Made by a program: the position numbers and the translations under genes
The notes under the pieces: generated by a model
The model's database searches: none
What the model saw: only the letters and a program-made list of their open reading frames with translations
Told to the model about the DNA's origin: nothing
In this document: positions 44,654-55,968 of the stretch, piece by piece
Layout of the letters: every line of letters begins with the position of its first letter
Position numbering within the stretch: position 1 is the first letter of the stretch
Source of the DNA: Tomocerus qinae
Taxonomy: Eukaryota; Arthropoda; Collembola; Entomobryomorpha; Tomoceridae
Reading direction: 5' to 3'
Assembly (NCBI GenBank): GCA_020055645.1
Contig: JAECZT010000012.1
Span: 186,001-250,000, forward strand
DNA length: 64,000 nt

Positions 44654-45048
44654 CAAAAAAGAGGCAGAAATAGTAACATGAAGCAAATGGCAAAGATAAT
44701 AGAATAAGTGTCTGAACTGGGGGCAACGTGGGAGGGGGGCAACGGAGGCAACAGGGGCAATTGAGGCAACGAGATCCCGCTGCCTAAATCTTATAAGGAC
44801 GGGAATGGTTATTATGATTATTCTCCTTGTCTAAAAACAAAAAAATAATTAGTGCATTTATTGTTGACGAAGACAAGAGAATGTCTTAACGTGGGCGTGG
44901 GCGGTCAGGGAAAATAGTATCACATGTTTTAGTAAATAATAAAATCTCTATGGATATTATTTAAAATTATGAATACTATTCAAAAAACCTGAATCCATAG
45001 CACGTCCTATGCATACATTGAGCTCGTTTGTAACTCTAGATGCTTTAT

Positions 45049-45258
45049 GGCAGTATGCATAATGGCGAGTCAGAGGTTACTCATAACCCTGAGTCACAAA
45101 ATAGTCTAAAACTTGACTTTAGTACAACCTAGGGTCAACTTTTTGTATTGAAAAAGCAATGTAACTATTGGCAACTTACCATGGTCGTCCACCGGGGTCA
45201 CATTTTGGACTCGGGGTATAGGTTTACGTTACTCCAACCCGTCATTATGCATACTACC
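45049..45258. mobile_element. MITE M1 (GGCAGTATGCATAATGGC ends)
   Basis: Inverted ends GGCAGTATGCATAATG / CATTATGCATACTACC. The interior has CTAAAACTTGACTTTAGTAC. About 93% identical by eye to M2 at 46026-46236, same orientation. Confidence 0.8.
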
Positions 45259-46025
45259 CTTAGAATTTTCGGCTATATACAGACCACTGTTCTGTTCTGT
45301 CTTCCGATTTGATTGACTATTTTCAAAAGAGGTTTCTCACAATTGGTGGCCGGCCACCACATTAACATGAGTAGGTATTGAAATGCCTCTAATACCTGTC
45401 TGTGTTATCCTGGAATTGTGGAAAATTTCTATTACTGTTTGTTAGTATTCAGTCATATAGTCATAGTCATAATATGTTTATTACTATTAGAATGTTAGAA
45501 TGACTGATGGGAGAGAACAAACTTGTAAAACCGTTGGTTCAATTGTCAATAAACTCAAACTCAACATCACAATAGTCATCAAATCAAAAACACTATGAAA
45601 TTAAATTCATCTTATACTCTTTGTCACCTAAAAAGGTACAAAATAAATGTAATTAGAATAATATAGATGATAATAATATGAATTCTTTGGAAGTGATAGT
45701 TCTGATTTCCTAAAATAAGTAAAATTAAATTACCGGTGAGTAACGGCTGGAGAAGTTGTAGAGCCAAGGTAATTTATCTATTTATTTCTAGTTTTGAATG
45801 AATTTTCCTCAAAATAGTGAAAAAAGTGAAATAAGTTGTCCTATTACGTTATGTGATACGATTTCATTCAATGATACACCAAAACATTAACACACACAAT
45901 AAATGTTTCGAAAGATTAATGTTTTAGCGCCCATCCAACCAAGGATATATAATTACTTGACAGATCACACATAGGCATAGGTCATAGGCAAAGCAAAAAT
46001 TTCGACTTATCGCAAAGTCCCTAAT

Positions 46026-46236
46026 GGCAGTATGCATAATGGCGATTCAGAGGTTACTCCTAACCCGGAGTCACAAAATAGTCTAAAACTTGACCTTAGT
46101 ACAACCTGGGGTCAACTTTTCTGTATTGAAATAGCACTGTAACTATTGGCAACTGACCATGGTCGTCCACCGGGGTCACATTTTGGACTCGGGGTAAAGG
46201 GTTACGTTACTCTAACCTGCCATTATGCATACTACC
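46026..46236. mobile_element. MITE M2, inserted in the arm of another palindrome
   Basis: Same ends as M1. Flanks CTAAT (46021-46025) and CTAAG (46237-46241). The uninterrupted opposite arm (GATCCTTAGGGACTTTGC at 46507-46524) shows the empty site. Confidence 0.8.
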
Positions 46237-46520
46237 CTAAGGATCTGAGACGACTGGTCCTACACACACATAGTAAATTTGAAAAAAATGCATCGATACT
46301 TTCTTCGTCGTTTCCTTATTGAAAATTTTACACTTTCAACTTTGTTGTCTAAGATTTTCACTTTTTAACTTTACAATTTGACCAAATAAATCAATTTTCA
46401 AACTGTGGCATGGCACATGTGTGAAATTTTCAATTAGGAAACGATCAAGAAAGTTTCGATGTATCTTTTTCAAATTTACTATGTGTGTGTAGGTCCAGTC
46501 GTCTCAGATCCTTAGGGACT
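46237..46520. repeat. Palindrome (CTAAGGATCTGAGACGACTGG arms)
   Basis: The left arm with CCTACACACACATAGTAAAT and CGATACTTTCTTC is inverted at 46440-46520. It continues outside M2 (GCAAAGTCCCTAA at 46012-46024), so the real element runs from about 46012. Confidence 0.75.
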
Positions 46521-46554
46521 TTGCTAAAAAAAAGTTACGGGCCAATTTGATATG

Positions 46555-47657
46555 ACTTCTATTATCTATATTATAATATGACTTCTATTATCTATATTAT
46601 ATATGACTTCTATTATCTATATTATGTATGACTTCTATTATCTATATTAATATGACTTCTATTATCTATATTATATATGACTTCTATTATCTATATTATA
46701 TATGACTTCTATTATCTATATTATATCAAAGCTGGTGTAGTCATAGTGAGATGGTTTACATAATAAAGTTGGCCGTTCCGGGCATATTGAAAATGGAATT
46801 TCACTTTTTTTCATCGTGGATCTAAATTGAACGATTTAGATCCACGGCTATTAGTACCTCAGATATGTGATGACGTCACGTTCCTATGAGCAACCAAATT
46901 TTGACCATGGCTTGGTCATAAGCCGTGGATCTAAATCGTTCAATTTAGATCCACGATGAAAAAAAGTGAAATTCCATTTTCAATATGCCCGGAACGACCA
47001 ACTTTACCATGCCTACACCAGCTTTGATATTATATATGACTTCTATTATCTATATTATATATGACTGCTATTATCTATATTATATATGACTTCTATAATC
47101 TATATTATATATGACTGCTATTATCTATATTATATATCTATATTATATATGACTTCTATTATCTATATTATATATGACTTCTATTATCTATATTATATAT
47201 GACTTCTATTATCTATATTATATATGACTTCTATTATCTATATTATATATGACTTCTATTATCTATATTCTATATGCCTGCTATTATCTATATTATATAT
47301 GACTTCTATTATCTATATTATATATGACTTCTATTATCTATATTATATATGACTTCTATTATCTATATTATATATGACTTCTATTATCTATATTATATAT
47401 GACTTCTATTATCTATATTATATATGACTTCTATTATCTATATTATATATGACTTCTATTATCTATATTATATATGACTGCTATTATCTATATTATATAT
47501 CTATATTATATATGACTGCTATTATCTATATTATATATCTATATTATATATGACTTCTATTATCTATATTATATATGACTTCTATTATCTATATTATATA
47601 TGACTTCTATTATCTATATTATATTTGACTTCTATTATCTATATTATATATGACTTC
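46555..47657. repeat. 25-bp satellite (TATATGACTTCTATTATCTA+TATTA), left part
   Basis: About 7 units before and 25 after an inserted MITE (46725-47028). Some units read GACTGC. It stops exactly at the left LTR of the BEL/Pao element and resumes at 55005. Confidence 0.93.
46725..47028. mobile_element. 304-bp hairpin MITE in the 25-bp satellite
   Basis: Ends ATCAAAGCTGGTGTAG / CTACACCAGCTTTGAT with long inner arms (TGGAATTTCACTTTTTTTCA, GTGGATCTAAATTGAACG). A TGACGTCACG motif lies in the loop. Flanks are AT repeats, so the TSD is unreadable. Confidence 0.75.
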
Positions 47658-48524
47658 TGAGAAAAGCTATAACCTAGCTATGTGTTCTCAACACAAAGTT
47701 CAAAAATCGTTAGGACAAAACTGAAATGTTTCCACAAAAAAGATCTAAATGTCTCCGCAGTTTGGATGGTAAAGTGCTAAGATGATCTAACTGGATGGGG
47801 AAATTGAGACTAGAGAAAAAGAACGTTTTAAATTGCATTTATTTACAAAGAATAGAAGTGTAGTCACCTAAGGACAAGAGAGAAGTGTACCAAGATTACA
47901 GGTAAGTCACAGGTATATATAACCTAGCATTGACATAATTACCTTCAACATTTAGGTAGGGCACGACCTTCACTTCATACATTGAAAATTGTAGTCCGCT
48001 TCCAGGTACCAATTATGCAATTATGGTGTCTGGAAGTGGACTTCAGTTCATACATAAAATAAAAAGTAGGACAGAAGTTCACATTTATCTTAAGATTCTA
48101 GGAACAATCATCATACAATCTAAAATTCTAAAGACAAAATTGCATACAATCATATAAGAATTAATAGATAAGTCTTATTTTATTATAGCCTATAACAAAA
48201 AACCATTGTCCATATAGATACAGACAGTCACTCACTGGTTCACTGAGAACCAGTGACTACTATAATATATATGCAACCAGTGAGTGATACAATATGCAAC
48301 CAGTGAGTCTAGGCTTAATACATGTATTAGATAGGCAAGGACCCTAGGATTCTAAAATCTTTGAACCTTGACCTACAACAGCGAATGAGGTATCAAATGA
48401 AAGACAAAATTATGCTTGTTCAATGTATCAGAACAGATTTTTAGTAAACTTATAATTACAAGAATTATGAGTGAAAATATAAACTATATTATGAAATACT
48501 ATACTTTATGCTGTAGATTTCACA
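47658..48524 (-). repeat. BEL/Pao 3' LTR
   Basis: 867 bp. Differs from the 5' LTR by a one-base indel near 48107 and substitutions near 48419 and 48441. The purine tract before it (AGTGGGTG) is weak. Confidence 0.92.
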
Positions 48525-48698
48525 TACACCCACTGAATTAACTATGCTAATAGCTTAATTCTAAAGATACAGCGATCTGAGAGAACAAAAATATCATATC
48601 ATAATAACAACATAAATTTTTACAAAAAAATACCTACATTTCTTCTTCAACTCAAATGACATATGCACAAAACACAAGAATTCACTATTGAGATGACG
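48525..48698. other. Non-coding 3' region of the BEL/Pao element
   Basis: AT-rich leader between the integrase stop and the 3' LTR; the polypurine tract would lie at its LTR end. No additional (env-like) ORF. Confidence 0.6.
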
Positions 48699-51600
48699 TT
48701 AGTAGCCCAGCCGTTTAGGAATAATGACAGATCGTCCACTTCGGGTTTTCATCTTGGGATTAGACTCGACGGTTGGGTTATGATCGTCTGGTGTTTGATG
48801 AATTTCTGGCTGAGGTGGTTGTAATGTAGGTCGTTCTTCAGACGAGACCTCCAAAGGAAAGAGTCGTTGAATTGGACGAACTAACTCTCCTTTGGCGGTC
48901 TTCAGTCTCACCACTCGAACGTTTCCATCAGCTCCCGGGTAAACTTCGATGACTTTCCCCAAAATCCAATCGATCCTTTTGCGGATGTCGTCGCCGATGA
49001 GGACGATATTGCCGGGAGAGACGATGTCAGCCTTCTTCTTGGAGTTTGACTGAGTCAGCATGCCAAGATACTCGCGGCGAAATCTCCTTCTCAAGTCGTC
49101 CCTCAACTTTTGGCAGTAGGTGAGACGTTTGTTGAGTCCTTGAGAGTCCAGCAGGTCCATGTCAGCTACCCCAGATCCCCTCACTTCCTGAAGAAACATA
49201 GCAGGAGTCAGCGGAGCCAGGTCTTCTGGGTCTTCGGAAATGTAGGTGAGAGGTCTCCCGTTTAATATGGCTTCTACGTCACAGAGGATGGTCAGGAGCT
49301 CTTCGTAGTTCAGAGACACGGTACCCAACACAGGCCGCAGAATCTTCTTCACCATCTGGATGAGCCGCTCCCACCAGCCTCCGTGCCACGCCCCAGTAGC
49401 TGGTATGAATCGCCACTGGATTTGCTGGACCGCTGCTTTAGCTGAAACCACTTCCCAATTGAGACGGGTGAACAGATTGTCGGCTCCGACGAAGTTGGTG
49501 CCATTGTCGCTGTAGACGGTTGCAGGGCGGCCTCTTCTCGCGATAAATCTTCGGAGTGTCTGGAGAAAAGCTTCTGTCGACAGAGACCCAGTCAGCTCCA
49601 AGTGCACCGCTCTGTAAACTGCACAGGTATAGAGGACAATCCAGACCTTCTTTCCTCCTTTCAAATAGAGTGGGCCAGTCAGGTCGACTCCAGTTATTTC
49701 GAAGACGGACGCATCTCGAACACGGTCAGGAGGAAGGTCCGTTGGCTCCGCAACCAGAGGTTTCGAAAAGAAGCGTCGGCACCGTACACAGGAAGAAATG
49801 ACTTCTTTGACAGTTTTTCGGGAACGGAGTATCCAGTATTTCTCCCTTAGGGCAGATTGGACGAACTGGACACCGGCGTGGCTCATTTCCATATGTTTTC
49901 CTCGGATCAGTGACTTCACCAGCGGATGATGAGGCGGCAGAACAGCGGGTCTCTTGAAGTCGTAGTTGTCCTGCCTCCTTAAAAGCTTTGTCTTCACTCG
50001 TAAGACGCCTCGCTCATCTTTGGATAGCCGGACAAAATCAAAAACGGTTTTATTTTCCCTTAGTGCTTCTTGCTGTACCAACCAAATTAGGGCAGTTTCA
50101 GCGTCCTCCAGCTCCTTGGCCGTCAGGATGCCTGTGGGTTGTTCAGCAGGATCACTTCTTTTCCGCCCAAAACGACGGATGTACGCCACGACACGGATGA
50201 TGCTGGAGTACTCCGACCTGTACTACAAGAGAGTTTCGGAGAACTTCTCAGAGTTCATCGTCGTGGTATGGGCCGCTACGGTTTTCCTCCGCTCTGAGTT
50301 GACGATGTCTTCGTCGGGGCAGAAGGAAGGATTGGGCCAAAGTTCTTCTGACTCTCTCAGCCAGTCGGGTCCCTCCCACCATTTTGACTCCAGGAGATAG
50401 TCAGCAGTGCAGCCTCTTGAGGGAAGGTCAGCGGGGTTGAGATTCCCTGGAACATGTCTCCAGGCTTCGTAGTCGCTCAGCTCCCGTATCTCCTTCACAC
50501 GATTTGCTACAAAGACTGTCCACTGCTCGCTCTTCTGGATCCAAGAAAGGGCGTTTGAAGAATCGGTCCAGAAAATAGTCCGCAGGTCAGGATAGGCGAT
50601 CGCTCTCTTGATGGAGTCTGCCAGACGTGATCCAATGCAGCATGCCATCAGCTCGAGTCTTGGAATGGAAATCGTCTTCACCGGGGCAACTCTCGTTTTG
50701 GCTGTGATTAGTTGAACCGTTGTACCCGACGTCGCCTCTCCTCTCAGAAAAATGCACGTACTGTAGGCGGCTTTGCTGGCATCGACGAAGACGTGTAGTT
50801 GCCAAGATTGTCGGGAACAGTCCATTCCAAATAGCCATCGAGGAATTCTCACATCAGAGAGACGATGAAGGGAATGAGACCATTTGTTGAATTCCCTGGA
50901 GATTTCTTCCGGCAGCTCGTCATCCCAGCCGGCTTTCAATTCCCAGATGCGTTGCAGCAACAACTTCGGAAAGAGTGTGACAGGACACGTAAATCCAATG
51001 GGATCGAACACTCGGTGGGCTGTTGACAATATTTTCCTTTTGGTGATGATTCCGTTTGGCTCCAGTTCACCTCCAGAGAGTAAGACGGCCAATGTGTCCT
51101 CTTGTAGGTCCCAGGATAGCCCGAGTACTGGAAGAGTCTTCTCTGTCGCAGGTGTTTCCGCATTAGTCGTCCATCCTCTCAGGTCGAACTTTGCTGAAGC
51201 CATCAGGGTAGTAGATTCTTGCCGGAACAACTCCATGTCTTCCTTGGTAGCAAAACTGGTAATCGAGTTGTCCACGTAGAAGGATGTTTTCAGCCGCTGT
51301 GCAGTCTTCTGGTGATGTGTAGCAGCTGAGTCGAGATGGTGGTTGATGGTGGCTGCCAATAAGAATGGGCTGGAGGAAACACCAAAGAGGACCCGCTTGT
51401 GCCTGTATTCTTGAATACGGCGACATTCTTGCAAAGGATCCTCCCACCACAAGAACCGGAGAAAGTCTCGATCCTGTTTTCTGACAACCATTTGGAGGAA
51501 AGCTCTGGCGATGTCAGAAACTAGGCCGAACCTGTCCAGGCGAAATCTTAGAAGGACGTCTGGGATGAGCTCCAGGAGATTTGGACCCTTTTCCAGACAG

Positions 51601-53405
51601 TCATTCAGTGAAGGCGAGAACTTCTCGTGTGCAGAGGCGTCGAAAACGGGGCGAACTGGAGTGGTAGAGCTCGACTGCTTTATCACTGCCCGATGAGGAA
51701 GATAATGCCCAAATTCAGAAATTTCCTCCGGAGGGATCTTTTCGATGACGTCATCAGTGAGCCACTCTTCGAAGATCCGGTTGTAGGCTGGCATTATCCC
51801 GTCCGTCACAATCTTCTTCGTCATAGTTTGTAGTCGTCTCTCGGCAGGCTGACGGTTGCTTTTCAAGTGGCCGTGGTTCGAGATCCACGGTAGAGAGACT
51901 TGATAGCGGCCGTCCGGTTCCCTCGTGACAGTCTCCTTAAAGTACTGCATTGCAGCTTGCTGGAGTTCCTCTCTCGACTGCTTCTCCGCCGGGTCCGTAA
52001 TGCCGATCACATCGAGTTGCCACAAACTTTGGAGCGTGGCATCAGCGACGAGAGCGGTAGTGACAACGGTAGCAGCAGCCGAAGGTTGTGGGCAGCGTCC
52101 AGTTTTCCCCAAAAGTGTCCATCCCAGATATGTCTCGAAGGCGACAGGTCCGCTGGTCAAGTCGTACTTCTTTCCAGTGAATAGCTTGCCGGCGACGTCT
52201 CCTCCGATTAGCAAACGGATTTCGGGTAAGTCAACTCCCACGTCAGACAGCTGGATCCCCATCTCCTTCAACTGCTTGTTCCAGGGGCCATTTCGGACTC
52301 GAGGGATGATTCCGCAAATTTTCTCCTCCTCCAGAGTCACGAAGTTGCAACGGTAGTTACGGTCCATGCTGCTCAGCCAGACGCGATACTTTTGATGAGT
52401 CTTCTCCTTGGTCGTCAGGCCTCCGAAAAGACTATTCTTGATCTTTTCTTCCCCGATGCTGGAGTAGCCCATCTTTTCTGCCGCGTAAGAGTCTAGATAG
52501 GATCTCTGGGAGCCGCTGTCAATCAGGGCTCGGACGATTTTCTCCTCCTCTCCGTTGTAAATGCGGACGAGTAGAGTCTGGAGACAAACGTCCTCGGTGC
52601 ATGTTTGGTTGGAGAGGGTGTTACTGCTTCCGGTGGCTGATTCCTTCTCAGTCCTGGTAGTCGCCGTCGTCTTCTTCACCTCCAGATCGGGACACATATT
52701 GACGTAATGCCTCTTAGAACACAACGAGCAACGAACGAACGGTCTGCATTTTCCGGGGTGATTAGTGTGGAGACAACAGGAACAGGAATTCTTCTCAGCC
52801 AAAATCCTCGTCTTTTCGTCGAGGGACATCCGTGACGCCTGGTAGCAGTCCTTACTCTCATGGGGCTTCCCGCAAAAGACACAACAAGACTTTTTCTTTG
52901 GAGTATTGGATTTCGACTCACCAGTGAAAAGTCCAGCAGCAGTTGGGGTATCCTGAGAAGTTTCTTCTCCTTTGGATGGTGACTTCTTCTGCTTCTCCTC
53001 CTTGTCCATGACGAAACCTTTCCGGGCCATGGCTATTCGCTCTTCTCCTTCTACTTCACTTCGGAGGTAGGTCATCAGGAGAGTGAGCTGGTTGGGTTGA
53101 GTAGACGAAGGAGTAGAGTCTGCAAATGCACCTGCATCAGGAGTGGTGGCGGAGACGGCCGGCATCTGAATCTGCGGTGCAGTGTGACACCTTCTCCTTT
53201 CCCAGGTCCTCAGAACATCTTCCGGAAGGCACGATTCCACCAGTGGGTATAACATCGCGGCGAACTTGTCGGAGGTGAGTCCCAATGTCTCCAGAGCCCG
53301 GAGAGACGTCTCCAAACGATCGTAGAGGCTGGACAAGACGATCTTCTTCTGATGGGCAGCTCTCTGCAGGACCAGTTGAAAAAGATCACGAACGTAGACC
53401 TCCAC
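48699..53405 (-). pseudogene. pol: BEL/Pao Pol region: protease, RT, RNase H, integrase (one stop)
   Basis: Open from 53405 to a TAG at about 50223, then open in the same frame to 48699. Visible in order: rest of Gag with two cysteine/histidine clusters (CVFCGKPHESKDC and CSLCSKRHYVNMC, about 52670-52880); an aspartic protease LIDSGSQRSY (about 52530); reverse transcriptase with the YVDN box (about 51265); RNase H with FVDASK (about 50780) and WTDSSNALSW; an integrase HHCC zinc region (about 49780-49900); and a D,D-x-E core (TGVDLTGP about 49685, YSDNGTNF about 49505, GGWWERL about 49370). A DUF5641-like C-terminal region follows. The TAG removes integrase from the main product. Confidence 0.92.
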
Positions 53406-54064
53406 CAGAATGTCTTCCTCCCGAAACGGCTTCGAAGACTCTCGATGGCTTTCGGGTAGCAGCTTGCACTAGGTGGGAAACTTGCGACGAGTTCAGCAGC
53501 TCTTGACTTTTTCTCGACAGCTTGCAGCAAATACTGGAACTTGTCGGCAGCATTCATGACTGGATCACTGTCAATTTTCTCGAATTGTCCCCAGAACCCC
53601 AGCCAGTCTTTCGGATCACCAGAAAACTTCTTCCACTCGATCTTCGGGAGTTTGAGTCGTCTGTTGATGCTGGCATGGTTGCTGCTGACGGTACTTCTTC
53701 CACTCTCATAAACGCTTTCATCCTTTGCCAAAAGAGTTTCCACAGCTGGACGCAGGATTCCCAGACGGTCTTGGATGGCCTCAGCTCCAGCGTGTTCGTC
53801 TGCAACTTCTTCTGCAGTGTCGGTGGCTTCCGGGAAAAGGACCCTGTCACAAAGGGTTGCCATTATTTGGTCATCTAGTTTGGAGATGTTGGCTCCCTTC
53901 CGCTCGACGTTCCTCCACATTCCGTCCACCAACATCTTGCAGGGTTCTGCTTTTCCGATCTCGTTTTCCAGCACAGTAATCGCCTGGTTGAGTTCTTCAC
54001 GAGCAGGAGTCCGCTGCGTTCGGAGGAGGACGAGATGCTGGTTAATTTCTGCGAGAGTAGGCAT
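53210..54064 (-). pseudogene. gag: BEL/Pao Gag region (frame-broken)
   Basis: Starts at the ATG at 54064, 73 bases after the LTR. About 215 residues align by eye to the Pao-type Gag domain (DUF1759), with WKKFSGDPKDWLGFW and FQYLLQAVE; downstream the frame runs into unrelated residues. The homologous sequence continues in another frame from about 53420, so a one-base change has separated Gag from Pol. The repaired reading is not given. Most BEL/Pao elements have one continuous Gag-Pol frame, so this is probably damage rather than programmed frameshifting. Confidence 0.85.
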
Positions 54065-54136
54065 CTTCTCCAGTTTTGCACTTTTGTGGAGACTTTTTTT
54101 AAAAACGATTAATCAGTCCTAACCAGGGGCGCCAGA

Positions 54137-55004
54137 TGAGAAAAGCTATAACCTAGCTATGTGTTCTCAACACAAAGTTCAAAAATCGTTAGGACAAAAC
54201 TGAAATGTTTCCACAAAAAAGATCTAAATGTCTCCGCAGTTTGGATGGTAAAGTGCTAAGATGATCTAACTGGATGGGGAAATTGAGACTAGAGAAAAAG
54301 AACGTTTTAAATTGCATTTATTTACAAAGAATAGAAGTGTAGTCACCTAAGGACAAGAGAGAAGTGTACCAAGATTACAGGTAAGTCACAGGTATATATA
54401 ACCTAGCATTGACATAATTACCTTCAACATTTAGGTAGGGCACGACCTTCACTTCATACATTGAAAATTGTAGTCCGCTTCCAGGTACCAATTATGCAAT
54501 TATGGTGTCTGGAAGTGGACTTCAGTTCATACATAAAATAAAAAGTAGGACAGAAGTTCACATTTATCTTAAGATTCTAGGACACAATCATCATACAATC
54601 TAAAATTCTAAAGACAAAATTGCATACAATCATATAAGAATTAATAGATAAGTCTTATTTTATTATAGCCTATAACAAAAAACCATTGTCCATATAGATA
54701 CAGACAGTCACTCACTGGTTCACTGAGAACCAGTGACTACTATAATATATATGCAACCAGTGAGTGATACAATATGCAACCAGTGAGTCTAGGCTTAATA
54801 CATGTATTAGATAGGCAAGGACCCTAGGATTCTAAAATCTTTGAACCTTGACCTACAACAGCGAATGAGGTATCAAATGAAAGACAAAATTATGCTTATT
54901 CAATGTATCAGAACAGATTTTCAGTAAACTTATAATTACAAGAATTATGAGTGAAAATATAAACTATATTATGAAATACTATACTTTATGCTGTAGATTT
55001 CACA
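54137..55004 (-). repeat. BEL/Pao 5' LTR
   Basis: 868 bp. On the minus strand it begins TGTGAAATCTACAGC and ends CTTTTCTCA. A putative primer-binding site, TGGCGCCCCTGG (54134 downwards), starts two bases inside; its first eight bases match those that pair with tRNA-Lys3-type ends, the rest do not. Confidence 0.92.
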
Positions 55005-55355
55005 ACTTCTATTATCTATATTATATATGACTTCTATTATCTATATTATATATGACTTCTATTATCTATATTATATATGACATCTATTATCTATATTATA
55101 TATGACATCTATTATCTATATTATATATGACTTCTATTATCTATATTATATATGACATCTATTATCTATATTATATATGACATCTATTATCTATATTATA
55201 TATGACATCTATTATCTATATTATATATGACATCTATTATCTATATTATATATGACATCTATTATCTATATTATATATGACTGCTATTATCTATATTATA
55301 TATCTATATTATATATGACATCTATTATCTATATTATATATGACATCTATTGGCA
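55005..55355. repeat. 25-bp satellite, right part
   Basis: About 14 more units of the satellite broken by the BEL/Pao element. Many have GACATCT instead of GACTTCT, a local variant absent on the left side. Confidence 0.92.
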
Positions 55356-55387
55356 TTGTGAAAGAACCCACACACACCTTATGATCA

Positions 55388-55440
55388 CTAATGTTATGTT
55401 ATGTTATGTTACGTTATGTTATGTTAAGTTAAGTTTTGTT
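55388..55440. repeat. ATGTT/AAGTT microsatellite
   Basis: Ten units of ATGTT with ACGTT and AAGTT variants. Confidence 0.85.
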
Positions 55441-55578
55441 ACGGCTTCATTAATTAACAGATTTACAACTAGTTCTCTTACATCACTGTCATTCTGCAAA
55501 AAGAAAGATGATACACATATTTCAATGTGGTAATGTAATGTAAATTAAAGTAATTACATAAATAATATTGTTCGTTAG

Positions 55579-55968
55579 GTGGTCGGAATATCCTTAATTG
55601 TCGTCGGGTCCCATCTGAGTTCATCTAATAAAGTTTCTAGTTTGCCGATAATTGGAGGAGTGGTAGCATGCGGCGTTTTTCTTCTGATATTATCCGTTTT
55701 GGGAATTTTCGGTGCTTTGAAACATCATCAAGTGGTTTTGTTTTTCTACATGGTCATTCTCTTCGTTCTCTTTCTAATTCAATTTAGTATTGCTTGTGCC
55801 TGTCTCGCTGTCTCCGACTCTGCCCAACGACAACTCGCTAATCAAGGATGGGGCTCTTTGAACAATGAAACAAAGGAAGAAGTACAGAAATACTACAAAT
55901 GTTGCGCTTTTGATGACAAAACACGAAATGCCACAGACAAAATGAGTCACCCCAGCTGTAGCGCCATT
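55579..55968 (+). CDS. Tetraspanin exon (TM2, TM3, first part of large loop)
   Basis: Acceptor GTTCGTTAG, donor GTAATTCATT; 130 codons. The upstream intron begins outside the recognised sequence. Confidence 0.9.

Larger units (their letters stand above)
43314..44790. mobile_element. Type B element holding a hairpin MITE and the composite A3
   Basis: Starts GGCTGGATTTAGGCAGCGG then GATCTCG; ends CGAGATCCCGCTGCCTAAATC, lacking the last five bases of the terminal repeat. B-type foldback sequences flank A3 at 43730-43775 and 44654-44700. A hairpin (43350-43585) sits just inside the left end. Confidence 0.8.
47658..55004 (-). mobile_element. BEL/Pao LTR retrotransposon, full length, coding region damaged
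   Basis: 7347 bp with two LTRs and the 5-bp TSD ACTTC (47653-47657, 55005-55009), inserted in the 25-bp satellite. The coding strand is minus. Gag, protease, RT, RNase H and integrase are in the order typical of BEL/Pao. A frame break near 53420 and an in-frame TAG at about 50223 interrupt the single expected ORF, so this copy is unlikely to encode its own full protein. LTRs differ at only about three or four positions, suggesting a recent insertion. Confidence 0.94.

Noticed and set aside
49556..53979. Numerous plus-strand ORFs of 60-144 residues
   Set aside because: Shadows of the minus-strand BEL/Pao coding region, which has clear protease, RT, RNase H and integrase motifs.
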